From Carya illinoinensis (Eukaryota > Streptophyta > Magnoliopsida > Fagales > Juglandaceae): 64,000 nt of DNA. Location: the NCBI RefSeq assembly GCF_018687715.1, contig NC_056766.1:15657501-15721500 (forward strand). Direction: 5' to 3'. The translations under genes were made by a program, and so were the position numbers. The notes under the pieces are model-generated. The model saw only the letters and a list, made by a program, of their open reading frames with translations. It searched no databases and was not told the origin of the DNA. Shown here piece by piece: positions 25,001-34,885 of the stretch. Position 1 is the first letter of the stretch. Each line of letters opens with the position of its first letter.

Positions 25001-25518
25001 AGATCAAGAATTAGTAGTAATATGTGGATATAATTTGCAAAACATATCACATAACGCAAGTAGAGAGTACATGTATATCCATTCATTTGTTGTATACTTT
25101 CCTATCACAAATTAAGGACAAGATAAAGAAGTGGCTTCTGAGGGGTGATAGCTATGTCAGATGTTGGTTCTTGAATATGAAGAGGGGCCTAAGGCACCTA
25201 TATCATTTAATGACTACTGATTGGCGGCAAAATCCACTAGCATTAAAAGAAGTGCATATATTTCACCAGTTTGTCTATTCGAATTTTATATTAAAAAAGA
25301 AGGTCTGTATTTATGAATGTTGGCTCTGTACAATTTTTAGTGCTGTTGTAACCCTATTTGGCGACTGATATTAACTTGTTGCTATTGCTGTTGCTCTTTT
25401 TTGTGTGAAGGGAAATTTGACACTTTCAGATATTGGGCTGCCCGAAAAGAGAATCTATCTTGCTGCTCTCAATGGTAATAATAGCCTGCCTAATGTTTTG
25501 CATCAGAAAGACGATTGA
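10091..25518 (+). CDS. LPEAT1: Lysophosphatidylethanolamine acyltransferase 1-like, 8 exons
   Basis: Exons 10091-10633, 11622-11741, 11894-11931, 13001-13065, 21814-21882, 22518-22651, 23834-23974 and 25411-25518 join in frame to 405 codons plus TGA, all with GT-AG borders. The protein is an ER membrane acyl-CoA-dependent acyltransferase that reacylates lysophosphatidylethanolamine in phospholipid remodelling. The N-terminus (1-75) is hydrophilic and Ser-rich, followed by a hydrophobic stretch (about 86-120) and another near 152-163. The catalytic NHX4D motif is NHVSYID at 200-206. A second block is [19 protein letters not shown], and the PEG motif FPEGTTTNG (277-285) spans the exon 5/6 junction. 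Late conserved blocks are [11 protein letters not shown] and [17 protein letters not shown]. Length is close to the Arabidopsis protein. The gene is stretched to 15.4 kb by retroelements, all in introns; the reading frame is undamaged. Confidence 0.92.
10634..11621 (+). other. LPEAT1 intron 1 with a LINE-type 3' tail and a SINE
   Basis: Starts GTACCC and ends TTGGCAG. At about 10983-11050 it holds the tail motif 'cttgtatactgcatgtatgc / ttgggctttgcct' ending in an A-run; this is the same tail as the LINE at 15167-17660. A SINE follows at 11246-11411 (listed separately). The rest shows nothing recognisable. Confidence 0.7.
11246..11411 (+). mobile_element. tRNA-derived SINE with 12-bp target-site duplication
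   Basis: A 166-bp element flanked by perfect direct repeats AAATTACTGCTT (11234-11245 and 11412-11423). A pol III A-box-like segment (GTAGGTCAGTTAGTCAAG) is followed about 40 bp on by a B-box-like AGTTCGAGTTC. The 3' part contains the 'attagtcgaggtgtgcgcaa / gctggcccggacaccc' sequence seen in plant Au-like SINEs (recollection). It ends in a short A-rich tail. It lies in LPEAT1 intron 1 in the sense orientation. Confidence 0.85.
13836..14908 (-). mobile_element. 5'-truncated LINE, minus strand, split by a hAT-like element
   Basis: On the minus strand this reads the end of a LINE ORF2: [21 protein letters not shown], then [17 protein letters not shown] and PWKSIWRSK (14375-14815). These match, with changes, the plus-strand LINE at 16720-17110. 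The 3' end is the family tail (tgtacttggactatgcctat on the minus strand) and an A-rich tract, seen as T-rich at 13836-13875. The 5' part continues beyond the hAT insertion at 18934-18992. Candidate target duplications ACATATCAGAT (13825-13835) and ACGTATCAGAT (18993-19003) bound the whole. A 57-bp tandem duplication containing CTTCCATAACCCCAT lies at about 14806-14908. The frame is broken. Confidence 0.75.
15167..17660 (+). mobile_element. 5'-truncated LINE nested in the hAT-like element
   Basis: Direct repeats AGTAATACACTAATT at 15152-15166 and 17661-17675 flank a sequence that starts inside ORF2 and ends in the family tail (ttgtgtacttgggctacgcc) followed by an A-run (17649-17660). 5' truncation, a poly(A) end and a 15-bp duplication are the marks of target-primed reverse transcription. 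The endonuclease domain is absent because of the truncation. Confidence 0.9.
15180..17412 (+). pseudogene. LINE ORF2 remnant: reverse transcriptase and zf-RVT region
   Basis: In order: an RT finger region with [22 protein letters not shown] and [21 protein letters not shown] (15180-15641). After a frameshift near 15630 come [15 protein letters not shown] and, after a stop replacing the Gln codon before GDPLSP, the catalytic FADDTLIF (about 16000-16023). A second break at 16200 is followed by 16276-17412 with [20 protein letters not shown] and a C-terminal zinc-binding zf-RVT-like segment ([36 protein letters not shown]). At least two frame changes and one internal stop show it is dead. This is the family of plant non-LTR retrotransposons; it would have reverse-transcribed its own RNA at nicked DNA. 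Confidence 0.88.
17676..18777. repeat. AT-rich low-complexity array (TATTAGTATTAGT type)
   Basis: About 1.1 kb of near-pure A/T with recurring TATTAGTATTAG, TATAGTGATTTA, TTATAATATGTTAATATATT and similar words, some longer blocks occurring twice (for example around 18020-18090 and 18415-18470). It forms the interior of the hAT-like element and resumes the array interrupted by the LINE at 15167. No coding potential. Confidence 0.8.
19012..21429 (+). mobile_element. Internally deleted LINE with ORF1 remnant and 3' tail
   Basis: Flanked by direct repeats GATATTAAACT (19001-19011 and 21430-21440). It begins with a 5' region unlike the truncated copies, contains decayed ORF1 sequence, and then passes directly to the family 3' tail (tcttgtatatgtctggtgta, a TA microsatellite and an A-run ending 21429). 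The roughly 3-4 kb expected for ORF2 is missing, so either ORF2 was deleted or the copied RNA already lacked it. Its target site overlaps the right-hand duplication of the minus-strand LINE. Confidence 0.75.
20650..21180 (+). pseudogene. LINE ORF1 C-terminal remnant
   Basis: An open stretch 20650-20988 is followed, with stops and a frameshift, by sequence reading [30 protein letters not shown] and WAINYD. That block is what I remember from the end of ORF1 or the ORF1/ORF2 junction of plant LINEs. Upstream pieces of the same ORF (about 19770-20480) are open only in fragments. Function in the live element would be RNA binding or chaperoning. Confidence 0.55.
22733..22880. repeat. Perfect 74-bp tandem duplication
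   Basis: Two identical 74-bp units, 22733-22806 and 22807-22880, each containing ACTTGAAAAGGCTCATTG and GAGTACGATAATTGC. I saw no mismatch between them, which points to a recent event or to an assembly artefact. Just downstream, CATTTGGAATGCATTTATCAT is an inverted partial match to the unit. Confidence 0.9.
22921..23147 (+). mobile_element. Second tRNA-derived SINE, longer TSD
   Basis: Direct repeats of 20 bp with two mismatches (AATGCATTTATCA plus ACTT) at 22901-22920 and 23148-23167 flank a 227-bp sequence. It carries an A-box-like GGTTGGCTCAATTGTTAAG and a B-box-like AGGTTTGAACTC about 45 bp later. It differs from the SINE in intron 1. The mismatched duplications suggest it is older. Confidence 0.7.
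23517..23650 (+). mobile_element. Short 5'-truncated LINE (3' tail only)
   Basis: Contains the family tail ctgtacttgggctatgccta and an A-run near 23640-23648. Imperfect direct repeats TAGTGGAAAAACTCC (23502-23516) and TAGTAGAAAAGCTCC (23651-23665), matching at 13 of 15 positions, flank it. Confidence 0.7.
24826..24930 (+). mobile_element. 105-bp LINE 3' tail with 19-bp target-site duplication
   Basis: Perfect direct repeats AAAAGTGCTTACTGCATGT at 24807-24825 and 24931-24949 bound a fragment with the tail motif ctacatgtatacttgggctt and an AATAAA-like end. It lies in LPEAT1 intron 7 (23975-25410), which otherwise shows nothing recognisable. Confidence 0.85.
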
Positions 25519-28500
25519 TAATTTCATGGCTTCGCTCCCAAATGATATGTTGTCCCAGTTGAGTTTCTTAGTTTCAATTGGTATTTGCTCATAAATGCAC
25601 AGGCATAGCCAGGGGTGTACTCACCCATTTATCCCCCACAGACATTGGTGTGCTGTTATTTCCTTGTAACATTCTTACAGAGAATATTGCCTTTAAATTG
25701 TGTTTTATTCTGCTGATGTATCTCTTTCATCAAGGCATCCAATCTACTAGAGTTGTACGGCTTTTCTGGTGGTCACATACTCAAATGTTGAATGTCCTGA
25801 AACCCTTCTGTGGAGAACTGTGCATCTGTAAATCTGAATCTTCTCTTTCGTGTGCCTGCAGGTTTGTTATGCCAATGCTAATTCGGAGCTGTCTGTATAT
25901 TCATTGTATAATTCTATTATTTATTGAAAAATAACTGAGATTAACAGAAATCATGTTGTGCGGAACAAGTATTTTCATTGTCTCGTGTCAGACATGCACT
26001 AATCCGGTTTTTGAGTACCACCTTGGGGCTAGAGTGGCATTTTTAAAGCTGGGGCCGTTCTGAAGTTTCAACAGGGTGGTTAATAGAGATCCCGGAAGAT
26101 TATGTACCATTCTGAGGTAGCTTAGGTGCTGATATTGCTGTTGCTGAATATTCAGTTTTGAATTTTAGAAAGTTGGGGGTGGGGGAGGGGGGATGGATTT
26201 GCTTGGAAGGGACAGATTGCAGTAGAATTCTCTACTGCATTGACAACAGAATTTTTTATGATCAGGACTCTGTTCAAAGGGATTGAACAAAATTAAATTA
26301 TGAGAAATCTTGGAGCAAGTTCCAAATATCATAAAGGTCATTGGAATTTGGAGATGCAAGCTATATATGGGAAATGATAAGGCTAGCTCAAGAGGCAAGT
26401 TAATGATGCTTGTTCTGGTTTGTTTCCATTGTCACTTTCTTCTTCCCACGTGAAGGCTCAAGTTATGGGGCTGTTTTTGACAATTTTTACAGAATAAGAT
26501 GGAAGGGATCAATTTGGGAAGGGAAAAATGAGACTTTGAGAGTGAAGAAATAAATATCAAGATGCTTATTCGTTTTGAACATCAAAGTGCCAATTTTCTT
26601 GTCTTTTTTTCTCTTGTTTTCACCTTGTCACTTCATCGTGGTAATTTCATCGCCAGTAGAGATGCAGATTTTCAGGACAATTATAATGGCTGGTCGATGG
26701 ATGGGAACTGATTCACAACTTTACCCCACCAAAAGCTTTACAGCCAATACATTAACCTTTATTCAGGGTTAGCTAGCCATCCCTTGGAAGGATTGTCAGC
26801 AATCTCTCCCAAGGAGTGGCTGGGTGGTTGGGCCATCCCAACTGCTTGGTGGGGGTGGGCGGCCACCCATGTGGGGTCGATACGGCTATCTTAAGAGTGG
26901 CAAGAACGACATCTAAGTGTAACCACCCCTAACTATACGAGAGATATATCTTGTCAACCCTCGGTATTTTTACTTTTTTTTTTTTTTTTATAGTATTATC
27001 TCTATACTTTTAGTGAGAATATTTTAATATTTTAATAGATTAGAGGAAATCATATTCCTAATGCTAAACATGTTACTTGAATTTGTATAAATATAATAAT
27101 TGGTTTATGTATATGCCAACTTTATAAAGATATTAACAAAAAAGTAAACATTTGTAGATAAAGACATAAAATTCAATATAAATACTCTTATTTTATTAAA
27201 ATAAAATAGCTTGTGAACAAGTTTAATTTCGCTCAAATATTAAATTAGCTATCATGAATTAAAAGAGTTTTGTTATATACAAGCAAAATCACGTACTAAT
27301 CTACATATCAATACTAATTTCTTTATACTTAAAATTTAAATTAGTATTGTTTTTAATAAAATTTATTTTTTGACCAATTATAATAGATTAGCGCATATAT
27401 TAATATACAATTGTACTTATAACTAGATTTTTTCGAACTAAAAATATAATTTGAGAAAATGCTCAAACTTGACTTATGTTTAAATAATATTTAAATAAAA
27501 ATTAAACGATTTGACCACTCTTTTACGTCTCTATACCAAATTCAAATGAAAGATATTTTTAGTTTTAATTTTCTTATCGTCTTAAAAAAATATAGAAAAT
27601 ATAAATAAAAATTCCATATTTTTTTTTTTCAAAAAGTCCTTTCGACAATTTGAAGAAAAAGACAAAGATGTGAATTCCAAGTATTTAATGTCGTTGCTTC
27701 CATTGTTCATAGATTAGATTTAATATTACAAAATTTACACGTTGTATCCATCTTTTCAAATGATTGGGCTTGAAATAAAAATGTCAGAACTACACCTATT
27801 AGGAATTACGTGCAAAAGACTCCTCCCTTCGGACAAGCAAACCCAGAGGACAACACATTTGCTTGCTTTCTTTAGACGTCAATTACACAACAAAGAATCC
27901 GATTCCGACAGCAACAAAAGCACTTTTTATGGTCCATCTAGTCAAACCCATTGAACTTCTTTACTGAGAAACGATTGATGGAGAGGAAGAGCTCTCGATT
28001 CCAATCAATCTTATGGACTGTGAGAAACTGACCGTTGATTTCTTAAGCTCCCGAGCATGTGTTACTAGTAAACAACTTGATCTAAAATAATTTCTTTTCT
28101 TCAATTGGTAATGGGTTTTGTCAGAAACCAACCCCTTTGAATCGGGTGTTGATGGGCGGTGGAATAATACCGCCATTTACGACGTATCGGATCTACCTTT
28201 GCTTCTCCCTTTTGAAAAGAACCAAACTCAACTGTGTTATCAAGCTACTCAGGGAGACTGATTTGTATCCAAGGGATTACACAATCAGCCGGAGAAGTCT
28301 TATAAAGCAACCTTAAAAGGCTAAGATCAATAGTTGAAATATCCTCCCTTTTTTTACCACTCATTTGCAAGAGGGAGGTGAGAGAAAAGTGACTTCATTG
28401 TTCCCAGTTAAAAGTAACAGTTTGAGAAAAAAGAGGTGAAATATCACAGACGTCACATTATATTTTTAAGCTGAAAACAAATTTAAAAAGCAGTAAGAGA

Positions 28501-28758
28501 TTAGTTGCATGCCGAGAATCCATATGAACTTTGAAGAGATCTGCCATAGACAACAAAAAAGTACCCAAAAAAACCAAGATACTAAAGGATGGCAATGCTT
28601 TGACATATATGGTTTCTTCTTAGTGTTTTTGACAGCAGATTAGTGTTACAATGGGAAGCATCACCTCACAAACTGTACTAAATCCAAAAGAAAACTAAAG
28701 GGCAGCGCACACCTTTGAAGGGCTGGCAGAAAAAAACGAATTTTCCTTTAACGAATTT
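25519..28758. other. LPEAT1 3' flank and intergenic DNA
   Basis: The first few hundred bases are probably the LPEAT1 3' UTR. A less AT-rich patch at about 26755-26925 has no recognised origin. 26990-27720 is very AT-rich and contains a MITE (27265-27434). Short open frames at 26575, 27742 and 27961 have no domain and no neighbouring signals, so I do not call them genes. Confidence 0.5.
27265..27434. mobile_element. MITE, first of two related copies
   Basis: Related over about 170 bp to 47276-47444: both share GAGTTTTGTTATA at the left, TACTTAAAATTTAAATTA / CATACTTCAAATTTAAATTA inside, and TACAATTGT-type sequence near the right end. The ends are inverted repeats of the form GTTATA...AAGCACA / TTGTACTTATAAC. 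Non-coding. Confidence 0.7.
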
Positions 28759-31209
28759 TCACCTTTCTTTGAAGGAACCGTTGTGAGACCTTCTCAATTC
28801 CCATGGCGGTAAACATCCTTTCAAGGGTGATTGTAGAAACAATGAAGATGTTGACAATTGCTTTTGGCGCATGGAGATGGAAGATAGGCAACTGAAGGCA
28901 CCAGTTAGCCTCTTCTTCTCGCTATCATACAGTTGGTAACTAGGGTCGTTCCTCACGGCAGATATCTTGAGGGCTTCAGGGAGTACCCAATTGCATATTG
29001 AACCTACCACAAAGTAAGAAAAAAATGATTAAAAAATTACATAAGCATCATGGCATATGACAAATCTTTTAGCCTCTCCAACTAGAAGTAAATACCTTAG
29101 AAAAATGAAAGGCCCTCGGAATCTAGAGTAACAAGCAACGACAAGCAAAAGTTGTCCAGTAAGAAGGTGACAATTTTAATAGAGAAGTTACCACGTTGAA
29201 ATTAATTATGTCTGCATTTTCAGGTCAAAGACTCAAAAATAGAAAAAATTTTCATTTTGACTTATACTAAAAAACATATATACGGTCAGTTACGAAAAAA
29301 TCTACCACCTTTTGATTGGATAGGTAACAGAACAAGTATGGGATAAAAATGTAGAAAGCTTCAATTTCTGGGGGTACAGGCAAGTATTTGAATCCAAAAT
29401 GTTTAAGATAATATTTCGCACAAAACTCAGTGTAAGTAGTGTGAAATCAATTACTAAAGCAATGTGTCAGAATTGGAATAAGGAAAAAGTACCTATTTTT
29501 GCCAGTCGATTCACCCATTTTGGAATTGGTTTTCCTGTGAGCTTGAAACACACGTCCTTGCAGAAATGATTGCAGTTCTTGGCAATTAGGTGATAGGTAT
29601 CGCCATTGTAGCTCGCTGAGTGGCGCTCCATGAACTTTCTCACCTGAATAGGATCCAAGCATGTGGTCCCAATGAATATTGACTTCCTGAACTTGAAGCC
29701 TGGGCACTGCCGGGGTTCAACCTCAAAAACCCCACTTGTGGGGAAGTCATGAGCTCCAAATGCATATTCTACATTATGAACTGTAGAGTGCAGTTGGGGC
29801 TATCAGAAAATCATGGGCTTCATTTCATAACCAAATGGTAATAAAAAGAGGAGAGAGCAACCAAGTACAGCGTTCATATGCTACTTTCTTTAAAACTTAC
29901 TACCTAATGGCCTGTTCAATGTACAAGAACTGCCCCTAGCAAATCTGGTGGATCCCTATCTCATTGCTCTAAGTGAACAAAAGTATCTTCTCTTGGTTTC
30001 TGGATATGTTTGGATGGCGTAAGCAATTATGATGAATGGCATTCGGGAAATGCCACATTACAAGAGTGAGAGAAACATCTCAAATGCAAGTTCATTGTCA
30101 ATCACAATACCTCAGTTCTTTTAATTATCCTTTTCTCTAATCTTCCGAACTTTCATGATAGGATAAAAAGATCAGTGCTACCTGTTGTGTTTTGGGGAAA
30201 AGGTGCTTGCCAGAATCCCCTCAGAACACCAACCATTATAAGTGGAGATCAATTGTCAATAATAACTAAGAATCAAGAAAAAAATGGAAGCATATTATTT
30301 CTAATCACTAGTTGCACCACATTCCAGTTCAATCATGGTGATATCTTACTTTCCCCATTTTCTGAATTAAGAAGAAGAATGAGGGAACCACTTAAAAATT
30401 GAAAGCAGGATTCCAATCCTGCCCCCATCCCATTTATGATTTTAGCTGTAATTTCTTAACTAGACCACATGCATCCTTCAGTCAGCAAATTAGGTATCCA
30501 CCCAGCATGTATTATGAATATCTTCACCTCCTAGTTTCTCAACAAGACTTGTATTAGGATCATTTCTCTCATTCAGTTTCTATCTCTATAACCATCTACC
30601 ATCTTATGGTTTTTTTTTTTATTTATTTTTATTATTATTATTATTACTTATAACCACATGTAGACGGACAATACTATTTCTACAAGGTTATATATTCATT
30701 TCGTCCCTTTGTTTTGCACTTTTGGCAAAGAACTCGTAAGGTTTTAAGAGACATAAAGTTGATCCTTGGGTTTCCATTTTGAATCGATAATCCTTTCATG
30801 ATTAGTGACCTTAATGCTATTGCCCCCCCCCCCCCCCCCCCACAAAACAAAAGAAAAAAAAAATGTGGCAGGCAATGGCAGTAGAATTGCATCAGCTGCA
30901 AAAACATAATCTTGGCATTTCTAAAATAGATGCAAAAACATAAAAGTATCTAAGCTTACCTTCCACACCAGAATGAAATATACCAAGGCCTGCCCAGTAA
31001 ACATAACCATTCATGGGTGTTAAGTCATAGACATTGAGATAGACTGGTGTATTGCCCGGACCATAGCTAGTTGACTTCACCTTGGGGAACATACGAAACT
31101 GGGTGGCAGATTTGCTTTTCACACGAGACACACAAAACCGAGTGGCTGATTTTCTTTTCAAACGAAGAGGCATAATGGATTTCCATCCTTTCTTTGATCC
31201 AAACTTCAT
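28759..31209 (-). CDS. deSI-like (PPPDE) protein, putative deSUMOylating/deubiquitinating isopeptidase, 3 exons
   Basis: Exons (5' to 3') 31209-30960, 29780-29493 and 29003-28759 join to 260 codons plus TGA with GT-AG borders. The PPPDE fold is a small papain-like thiol isopeptidase acting on SUMO or ubiquitin conjugates. Here it runs from about residue 54 (TPVYLNVYDLTP) to about 178. The candidate catalytic His is H79 in GLGIFHSGVE, and the candidate Cys is C153 in AKNCNHFCKDVCFKLTG. Flanking signature blocks include EYAFGAHDFPTSGVFEVEP and PKWVNRLAKIG. The C-terminal tail (SSISMRQKQLSTSSLFLQSP) is typical of the plant At4g17486-like group. Odd point: residues 16-28 and 29-41 are a tandem duplication (KSATRF / KSATQF). 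Which modifier it cleaves cannot be told from sequence. A non-coding 5' exon near 33.2 kb, with a donor at about 33164, is possible. Confidence 0.9.
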
Positions 31210-34206
31210 GTTTCTTCAATGGTCAAAACAGAAATCAGTTAATGACTTTCTCCAACCTGTGCATATGGGTAACTATGCAAACATTAGCCCGTTTATTTTA
31301 AGATATATGATAAACCCGAGAAGGTATCATAAGAATGCAGTTATGTGATATAAGCTATGGCTGCCTCTTCTGCGGTTCAACAACTCTGATACAACTAAAT
31401 CATTTTGTTTGTATTTTTCAAGATAATGTGACTATTTCTTCAAAATTAAAACTTATTAATGTAGCTCAAGAAAATTACAGTTTCCTTGAAAGTGATTGAG
31501 TATTCATAACATGGAGGAAGGTTTTGGTTCAGAGCCAACTTTATATGGCGTTTAGGAATTAATCTTATCTAATGTAGATATTTCTCTTGGTTATTTCCAC
31601 GTATGGAGAAAATATTTTTTAAAAGATGACCACGGAATAGAAAAAACGAGGGGAACAACAACTGGCAAAAAAATCTAGCAAGTGAAGAATCAAAAGCTAG
31701 TACAAGAAGGTCGAAGGCTAATTTTTAATAGAAGGTCCCAGTCGGAGCAGATCACTGTTTGATGCTAGATGACAAGTTATGCTTTCAGAAGAAGAATAAG
31801 GGGTAACCACGGATGGAATATCATGGCATAGACATGCAAATAGAAGAAATCCATCCACCAAGATATGAGGAGGCAGTGACAGAAGGAGTGACGGGTCTGA
31901 TATGATAAGAAACTTTGTACCATGAAAACTTGGGCAGTATAATAAAACAAGTTGAACTGGAACTCTTACTGAACATGGAAAGGAATTTTCAAGGATTTGG
32001 TTAAAGAAAAATTAAAAGCCAACTTTGGTGTAGTTTTCATCAACAATCACTTCATGGAACCCTTTGTTTGAAACAGCTTTCATCATTGTTTTACCTTGAA
32101 ATCAAGTACCCAACTAGCAAATTGGAACAACATTATCAAGCATCAAGGCTCCCAGATTCTGATTCTTTCTGGACTGATCCTACAACTTCAGACATTCTTT
32201 TCAACGTCACACTAATCGTTTGTTTAAAATCTCTACTTGTCAAATTGACATTCCCTGATAAGTGTATATACTGTCAATTTCTCAAATTTGGTTTCTTCTC
32301 TGTTGTATGTATTTTGCTGGTTGAGATGAAACCACTCAATGCTAGTAATGCATATTTTAGGAAATCAAAATTAAAGGACTGATATTCTGTAGAGTTGTAA
32401 ACACGTTAGAAACAATATACATCAAGGAAGTTGACTTTCTTTATTTTACCTAGCTATCAAAAAACAAAACAAAGTTGACTTTACTCCTAGATAGTTACTT
32501 ATGGATCACAGGATCAGTTTCTTCAAGGACAATTGATAAAGGCAGAGTGGGGGAGAGGTTAAACCCAAAAAAAAAAAAAGACCTCCACTTCTCCTTATTC
32601 CATATGGTGAGGTAAAATGAAAATTTTATTAAATCACAAACATAGAAACTCGTAATAAATTAAAACCTAATAATAGCGTGTAGTTCTAATGAACCAATTT
32701 CTCGCTACCAAATGAGCTCTAAAATAACCAAATTCAACATAATTAAAAACAGAATAGATAAAGAAGTATTTCAGATCTAGTCGAAACTGTAATGCACCAG
32801 AAGACAGAACACACAAATACAGAAAATGCCCTCCAAAGTAAGACATCAGAATGGCAAGAATGATAAACCGTAGCTACTTACAGCTAAAAACAAGAAACAC
32901 AATTTCGTCCCATTACGGAGAAAACACAGGAAATGATGAGAAAACTTTACAGTGCATAATTACCACTTCCAATATCTTTCCTCCTAATTTTCTTAGCAGC
33001 CAAACTGCCCCAGAATATAATTACTGATAAACAGAGACGAATATAGAAGATAAACAATGGGTATGCAGGACCAACCCAGAAGAAATAAACTTTGGGTGAT
33101 TAAACAGACACCCCTCACAATTCAAGGAAAAAAAGAGAGAAGAAAATGGTAGAAGAACTCACAGATTCAGAGAGGACAGGCATTAGAACCCAACAAAACC
33201 ATCTTCTTTACCATTGAAATAAGCACCACGGTTCACACCAGTAGTAAGTATGATCTACGAAAGGCTGTGATATTCCTCAAACAGAAACACTCATTCCCCA
33301 ATCCTGACGCAACAATAAATAAACAAACAAATGAAGTAAATGGAAATATAAAAAAGCCCAAATTTGGAAGTCAATGCCAACTCTCTCCCTCTCTCGAGAC
33401 TCTTGCTCCTCCTTTTTTTTCCAATATTGCACTGTCACAGACTATGGGGATAATTGCTGAGCTTACTTTAGTTTAGTTGCAGTCTTCCGGAATCCGGATG
33501 GAAGACTGGTGTCTAATTATTATCGTGTATGGATGATCACGTTGCTTTTCCGTGAGCTTTTAGGAAGGTTTAGGCATCTTCTTATTATTATAATTAACAT
33601 TATTATAAGTTGAGTTGGGATAAAAAATAAAAAATAAATAAAATATTATTATAATTTATTTTTATTTTAAAATTTTAAAAAATAAAATTATTTATTTTAT
33701 TTTATTTAAAAAATTAAAAAATTTATAATAATTAAATAAAATAAAGTAAAAATAATTGTAGACTTGAGGCCAGCTGTAGCATACATCAATATTAGGGCCC
33801 ACACTGACCCATAGTCCATGCTGTATGTAAAGACAAAATTGAATAAATACGATCAATAATTTAAGGTCTACAAGTCTTACCTATTCTGACTGAAAATATA
33901 ACTTTTTTTTATGAGAAAATAATTACTTATTTTTAAAAAAGTTGATTTGCACATTTTAAAAATATAAATTTATTTTTTAAATATATAATTCATAAGAAAT
34001 AATTTTTTTTAATAATAATTTTTTATTTTCAAAATAAATATGCAGAGCTTATACACTTATATTTAATATTATTAGTTTTGATAATTTTTTTTATTATAAT
34101 GTAATAGATATATTGATTTTTATTATGTCAATCGAGTGTTATATTTGGAGTATTATGAGAGTCGGTTTATCGTACATATATCCACATTCATAGTAGACGT
34201 GCAATG
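31210..34206. other. Upstream region of the deSI-like gene and intergenic DNA
   Basis: No coding gene is supported. On the minus strand a CT-rich stretch near 33180-33420 followed by GAATCT|GTGAGT (about 33160-33173) could be a 5' UTR exon and donor of the deSI-like gene. 33590-34150 is extremely AT-rich. The open frame 32068-32382 (+) has no recognisable domain. Confidence 0.4.
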
Positions 34207-34885
34207 TAAGGGTGGCAATTCATGTGTTCGTATCGTGTTAAGTTATAAATATTATATCATATAAGTTAATTTGAATCTGATTCGTTAAATTAAATATATC
34301 AAATTCTAATCTAATATATTTAGATAACGGATCATGTCGTGTCACATATTTTGATTTATTTAATAATTAATTTAAAATAAGTCAATACGACACAACTTAT
34401 TTAAACACATTTCATGTAAATAGATTAAACTAACATGCATAACTTATTTAACCTGATTAATATAATTTCACATAAAATTAAAATTTATATTTATTTGTAG
34501 CCACAATATCTTAAAAAAATAAGACAACCTACTAATAAAAAATATTAACATTTTCGAAATTTTAATATATACTAAAATGAATATTACAAACCCTACAATA
34601 ATAAATATGAGCATAGGTCCAGAATTACAATTCTAATAATAAAACATAAGCATATTATGAAATACCAATTTTACAACTCAATAATAATAAAATTATAATT
34701 TTAAAATAAAATTCAAACTGGTCAAAATTGATTGATTTCAAGTTAAGCGGATTGATCTGTTTATAAATCGTGTCTTAACAGATCAACTTATTTTGACTAG
34801 ATCTATCAACATCAAACACAAATATGATAATTTCATATCGTATTAGTGTTAAATTTACGGATCGTATCACAAATTATTACTCCTA
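34207..34885. mobile_element. Small hAT-like element (679 bp)
   Basis: The left end TAAGGGTGGCAATT and the complement of the right end (TAGGAGTAATAATTTG) are related, and both ends continue into CGTATCGTGTT / TGATACGATC sequence. Flanking 8-mers GTGCAATG (34199-34206) and ATGCAATG (34886-34893) match at 7 of 8 positions. The interior repeats words such as TCATATCGTATTAG and lacks coding capacity, so it is non-autonomous. Confidence 0.75.

Noticed and set aside
32068..32382. 104-residue plus-strand frame
   Set aside because: No domain, compositionally like intergenic DNA, and it lies in the probable 5' region of the minus-strand deSI-like gene.
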